A DNA stretch of 64,000 nucleotides from NCBI GenBank assembly GCA_003576535.1, contig QXCQ01000091.1:48448-112447 (forward strand), in the 5' to 3' direction. The stretch's first letter is position 1; the number at the start of each line of letters is the position of its first letter. The notes below the pieces were generated by a model that did no database searches, was not told the DNA's origin, and saw nothing but the letters and a program-made list of their open reading frames with translations. This document shows, in pieces, positions 61,295-64,000 of this stretch. The position numbers and the translations under genes are program-made. This stretch comes from Nakamurella silvestris. Lineage in GTDB: Bacteria > Actinomycetota > Actinomycetes > Mycobacteriales > Nakamurellaceae.

Positions 61295-62515
61295 ATGTCC
61301 GATCCCCTGGCACCAATGCACCGCGCGTTCAGCACACCGGCGAACCGCCGTGCCACCCGGTGGTGGGGTGCGGCGATCGCCGGGCTCACGATTCTCACCG
61401 GCTGCAGCTCGTCTCCGACCCCGTCCCCTGGAACGGGTGCGACAACCTCACCAGGGACGACCGGCTCCACCACCCACCAATCCAGCAGCGCGGCGCCGGC
61501 TCCGTCAGGTTCGGCGTCATCGTCCGCATCGGCATCTGTCACCGATTCGACTGCGGCGCTGTCCGGTGAACCGCGGTCCTTGACCGACGGTCTCAACCTC
61601 CCGTGGTCCGTCACCTTCGTCGACTCCACGGCTCTGATCAGCGAACGTGACACCGGCCGGGTCCTGGAACTTCTGTCCGACGGCTCCACCCGCGAGGTCG
61701 CCACCATCGGCGGCATCGTGCACGGCGGCGAGGGTGGACTACTCGGCCTGGCCGTCCGCGCCAAGCAGCTGTTCGCCTACTCCACCGGGGAGAACGGCAA
61801 CCGGATCCAGAAGTTCGACATCACCGGCGCAGCAGGCTCTTACGGGCTGGGCACACCGACCACCATCCTCGATGGCATTCCCGCGGCCGGGAACCACAAC
61901 GGCGGTCGGATCGCCTTCGGGCCGGACGGCATGCTGTACGCCGGCGTCGGAGATGCGGGTGATCGGCCGAATGCCCAAGATCTGGCGTCACTCTCGGGCA
62001 AGATCCTGCGAATGGATCTCGACGGCACCGTACCGACCGACAATCCTTTCCCCGACTCGCTGGTCTACAGCTACGGTCACCGGAATGTTCAGGGATTGGC
62101 ATGGGCCGCCGACGGCACCATGTTCGCCAGCGAGTTCGGCCAGAACACCTGGGACGAGCTGAACATCATCGTGCCGGGTGGCAACTACGGCTGGCCGACG
62201 GTCGAAGGTATCGCCGGTGCCGAGGGTTTCGTCGATCCGGTCCAACAGTGGAGTCCGGACAAGGCCAGCCCGAGCGGGATCGCCATCGTTGACGGCACGG
62301 TGTTCATCGCGAATCTGCGTGGTGAGATCCTCCGCGCTGTGCCGGTGGCCGACCCCACTCAATCGACCGATTACTACACCGGTGTGTACGGGCGCATCCG
62401 TGACGTGGTCCCCGGGCCGGACGGCACGGTGTGGTTCCTGACCAACAACACCGGTTCCCGAGGAGAGCAGCGCGACGGGGACGACCACCTCTACAGCGTC
62501 GATCTCAGTCGCTGA
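61295..62515 (+). CDS. PQQ-dependent sugar dehydrogenase-like lipoprotein
   Basis: This 406-aa lipoprotein (lipobox LTILTGC) has a Ser/Pro-rich linker to about residue 92, then a six-bladed beta-propeller of the GSDH/soluble glucose dehydrogenase family. Motifs are LNLPWSVTFVDSTALISERDTGRV, GGEGGLLGLAV, HNGGRIAFGPDGMLYAGVGDAGD, YSYGHRNVQGLAW and GQNTWDELNII. His residues near AAGNHNGG and YGHRN match the PQQ-site pattern. AAGGAG 8 nt before ATG 61295 fixes the start. Confidence 0.88.
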   Translation: MSDPLAPMHRAFSTPANRRATRWWGAAIAGLTILTGCSSSPTPSPGTGATTSPGTTGSTTHQSSSAAPAPSGSASSSASASVTDSTAALSGEPRSLTDGLNLPWSVTFVDSTALISERDTGRVLELLSDGSTREVATIGGIVHGGEGGLLGLAVRAKQLFAYSTGENGNRIQKFDITGAAGSYGLGTPTTILDGIPAAGNHNGGRIAFGPDGMLYAGVGDAGDRPNAQDLASLSGKILRMDLDGTVPTDNPFPDSLVYSYGHRNVQGLAWAADGTMFASEFGQNTWDELNIIVPGGNYGWPTVEGIAGAEGFVDPVQQWSPDKASPSGIAIVDGTVFIANLRGEILRAVPVADPTQSTDYYTGVYGRIRDVVPGPDGTVWFLTNNTGSRGEQRDGDDHLYSVDLSR

Positions 62516-62520
62516 GCCGA

Positions 62521-62592
62521 TCTGACCGCGCTCCGTCTCGACAATCGCGCTGGTTGCAGCGTGCGCGATTGTCGGTGCGGAGCGCGGTCAGA
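62521..62592. repeat. Dispersed palindrome, family 3, copy b
   Basis: The outer arms TCTGACCGCGCTCC and GGAGCGCGGTCAGA enclose CGACAATCGCGC...GCGCGATTGTCG. It sits between the convergent sugar dehydrogenase and HNH genes and overlaps the stop of the latter, in the place of a bidirectional terminator. Confidence 0.85.
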
Positions 62593-64000
62593 AGGGGGGT
62601 GGGGTCAGCGGTTCGAGTGGGTAGGGGTCGTTGGGGTTGGCGGTGGGGGCCGGTGCGGTGCGGGTGGTGCCCAGGGGTGAGCGGACGGTGGTGGTCTGAT
62701 CCGGATTGGTCGTGATCGCCCAGCCCGGGGTGTGACGGAGGTGGTGGTGCCGGGTGCACAGGCAGCGCAGGTTCCGGGGGTCGGTCGTACCACCCTGGGC
62801 TTGTCCGGGGCGGTATTCGATCTCGTGGTCCAACTCGGACAGCATCGCGGGTTGGTGGCAGCCGGGCCACCGGCAGGTCCGGTCCCGGGCGCACACGTAG
62901 TCGATGAGAGCCTGTGTGGGTCGGTATCTGGTTCTGCCAAGATCCAGCAGGACCCCGGTGTGTGGGTCGGTGATCATCCGATACCAATCCCCGCCCAGCG
63001 AGATCGCGCGGGCTTGGAAGGCGGTGATCGGACCGTACCGGTCCAAGGAACCGGGCTGGTCGTCGAGGCCGATCAGGGTGGTGGCGGCGAGGGTGACGTT
63101 GATCCGCGGTGTGGTGCCGTTCTGCAACGGAAACGGATCCGGGCGGCCCTGGGCACCCGGGATCCCGTCCGGGACGGACCACACATCATCGGGATGGGCC
63201 TCATCAGCGGCAGCACCGGCAAACGGATCTGGTGCCTCCGGTGCAGGGTCTGTTGCCGAACAAGTGATATCGGGTGCTCCTGACGAACCAGACTCGGTAT
63301 CCGGTGGCGCGTTTTCTGACACTTCCACGGCGTGTCCCGTCAGATAAGGCACCACCGGTTCGAGAGTCCCGGGCGCGGAAGTGCCTGCTGCGCAGGTGGT
63401 ATCGGGTGCGGCGGACGGCTCGGCCGGGCAGGCATCCGATGGCGCGTTTTCTGACGTCTTCTCGGCGTGTCCCGTCAGAAAGGGCACCGCCGGTTCCGGG
63501 GTTCCGGAGGCGGGGGCCGTTGCGCGGGTGGGGTTCTTGTACACGAACTGGCCGGTCGCGAGTACCTGTTGGAACATCTCGACCATGACGTCGACCCGGC
63601 GGGCGCCGACCGGGCGGTCATCCCCCGGAACCTTGGCGTGGGCCATGGCCTGGCAGGTCTGGAAGATCGTCTCGATGTCCTGCGCAGCGGAGAACACCGT
63701 CAACGACCCCATCCCATCCCCCAACGGGCAACGGGACACGTACCGTCGGGCCACGGCCTTGCGATGACGGTCCTCCGCACCCTTCGGATCCAGCGAGATC
63801 ACCGCCGCCTGACACTTCCTCCGCAACATCGGAACATTCCACCCGTCCGCGTCCGGCAACACCGCCGCCTCCACCGCCGGGTAGATCGCCGGGTTCGCAT
63901 CCCGCACCGCCTCGATCACCGTCCGGGCCTTACCCCAGGTGATATGACCAGCCGACAAACAGGCCAGGGTGGAGGGGAGTTTCTCCACCAACATCTCACC
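62588..64000 (-). CDS. DUF222/HNH endonuclease, partial (runs off the right edge)
   Basis: The visible 470 residues hold the later part of the DUF222 domain (LACLSAGHITWGKARTVIEAV, AEDRHRKAVARRYVSRCPLGDGMGSLTVFS), a duplicated linker, and a C-terminal HNH nuclease. The HNH part is CRWPGCHQPAMLSELDHEIEYRPGQAQGGTTDPRNLRCLCTRHHHLRH, with CxxC, DHE-type and H residues intact. The frame stays open to the window edge, so the true start lies outside; the ATG at 63994 is probably internal. Such 13E12-like genes are multicopy in Actinobacteria. Confidence 0.87.
   Translation of the reverse strand, partial: GEMLVEKLPSTLACLSAGHITWGKARTVIEAVRDANPAIYPAVEAAVLPDADGWNVPMLRRKCQAAVISLDPKGAEDRHRKAVARRYVSRCPLGDGMGSLTVFSAAQDIETIFQTCQAMAHAKVPGDDRPVGARRVDVMVEMFQQVLATGQFVYKNPTRATAPASGTPEPAVPFLTGHAEKTSENAPSDACPAEPSAAPDTTCAAGTSAPGTLEPVVPYLTGHAVEVSENAPPDTESGSSGAPDITCSATDPAPEAPDPFAGAAADEAHPDDVWSVPDGIPGAQGRPDPFPLQNGTTPRINVTLAATTLIGLDDQPGSLDRYGPITAFQARAISLGGDWYRMITDPHTGVLLDLGRTRYRPTQALIDYVCARDRTCRWPGCHQPAMLSELDHEIEYRPGQAQGGTTDPRNLRCLCTRHHHLRHTPGWAITTNPDQTTTVRSPLGTTRTAPAPTANPNDPYPLEPLTPPPF
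63302..63502 (-). repeat. Internal duplication in the HNH gene linker
   Basis: Two copies of about 70 bp (near 63302-63372 and 63431-63502) encode P-x-V-P-(F/Y)-LTGHA ... SENAP-x-D. The unit of about 43 residues links the DUF222 and HNH domains, giving an unusually long spacer. Confidence 0.7.

Noticed and set aside
62588..64000. HNH gene as a truncated pseudogene
   Set aside because: The frame remains open to the window edge, so the missing N-terminus is explained by the cut, not by decay.

Overview
The window is chromosomal DNA from a high-GC Actinobacterium. Supporting signs are the GC-rich codon usage, frequent GTG/TTG starts, an Rpf-type resuscitation factor behind a cyclic-di-AMP riboswitch, GAF-ANTAR regulators, an LdtMt2-like L,D-transpeptidase, the rph-rdgB, serB-ctaD and ftsE-ftsX-smpB orders, and an actinobacterial-type peptidyl-tRNA hydrolase and TrpB2. 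A Propionibacteriales-like lineage is my guess; the sequence alone does not settle it. There is no IS element, prophage, integrase or CRISPR array.

Layout. 0-5.7 kb: an array of palindromic repeats, two tandem ferritin-like genes, a GAF-ANTAR regulator, a shikimate-dehydrogenase-like gene, then riboswitch-rpf. 5.9-16.7 kb: metabolism and stress genes (PTH2, cobF, TetR, YbdK-type ligase, YjbR-like, trpB2, phospholipase A2-like, cupin, amidohydrolase, DUF3618, bcp, tRNA-Leu, a secreted Ig-like protein, a small XRE regulator). 16.7-24.3 kb (minus strand): envelope and housekeeping genes (L,D-transpeptidase, CapA, rph-rdgB, murI, rhomboid, DUF2017, clpS). 24.4-32.3 kb: NAD salvage (pncB, pncA) interrupted by a HEPN/Abi-like insertion, LysE exporter, serB, ctaD, tRNA-Ala. 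32.6-39.6 kb: DsbA-like, FKBP lipoprotein, a CBS/MgtE-N protein with DUF1003, ATP-grasp, a frameshifted gene with a small partner, aldo/keto reductase. 40-49.6 kb: SLH-anchored Xaa-Pro peptidase, ssrA, two paralogous lipoproteins, MFS, smpB, ftsX, ftsE, hisN. 49.7-64 kb: vWD lipoprotein, GT87 transferase, proline dehydrogenase, a MerR-cobalamin / GAF-ANTAR / sigma-factor regulatory block, an orphan TadA/CpaF ATPase, a HEAT-like protein, Fic with an operator cluster, a sugar dehydrogenase and a DUF222-HNH gene running off the right edge.

Themes. Trans-translation (ssrA, smpB), ClpS, peptidyl-tRNA hydrolase and RNase PH form a translation and RNA quality-control set. Rpf, L,D-transpeptidase, MurI and FtsEX form a cell-wall set. 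pncB and pncA form a nicotinamide salvage pair. Three unrelated families of 50-75 bp dispersed palindromes sit almost only at 3' ends of genes. At least a dozen genes have a TANNNT box ending 6-8 nt before the start codon, which predicts leaderless mRNAs.

The most unusual signals are the tmRNA tag that is out of frame with its GCA resume codon, the 22-bp direct repeats around the HEPN gene at the 3' end of pncA, the triple operator before fic, the dispersed palindromes, and the short-variable-loop tRNA-Leu. I did not find a clearly new multi-gene system. The HEPN insertion and the HEAT-Fic pair are the best candidates for follow-up.
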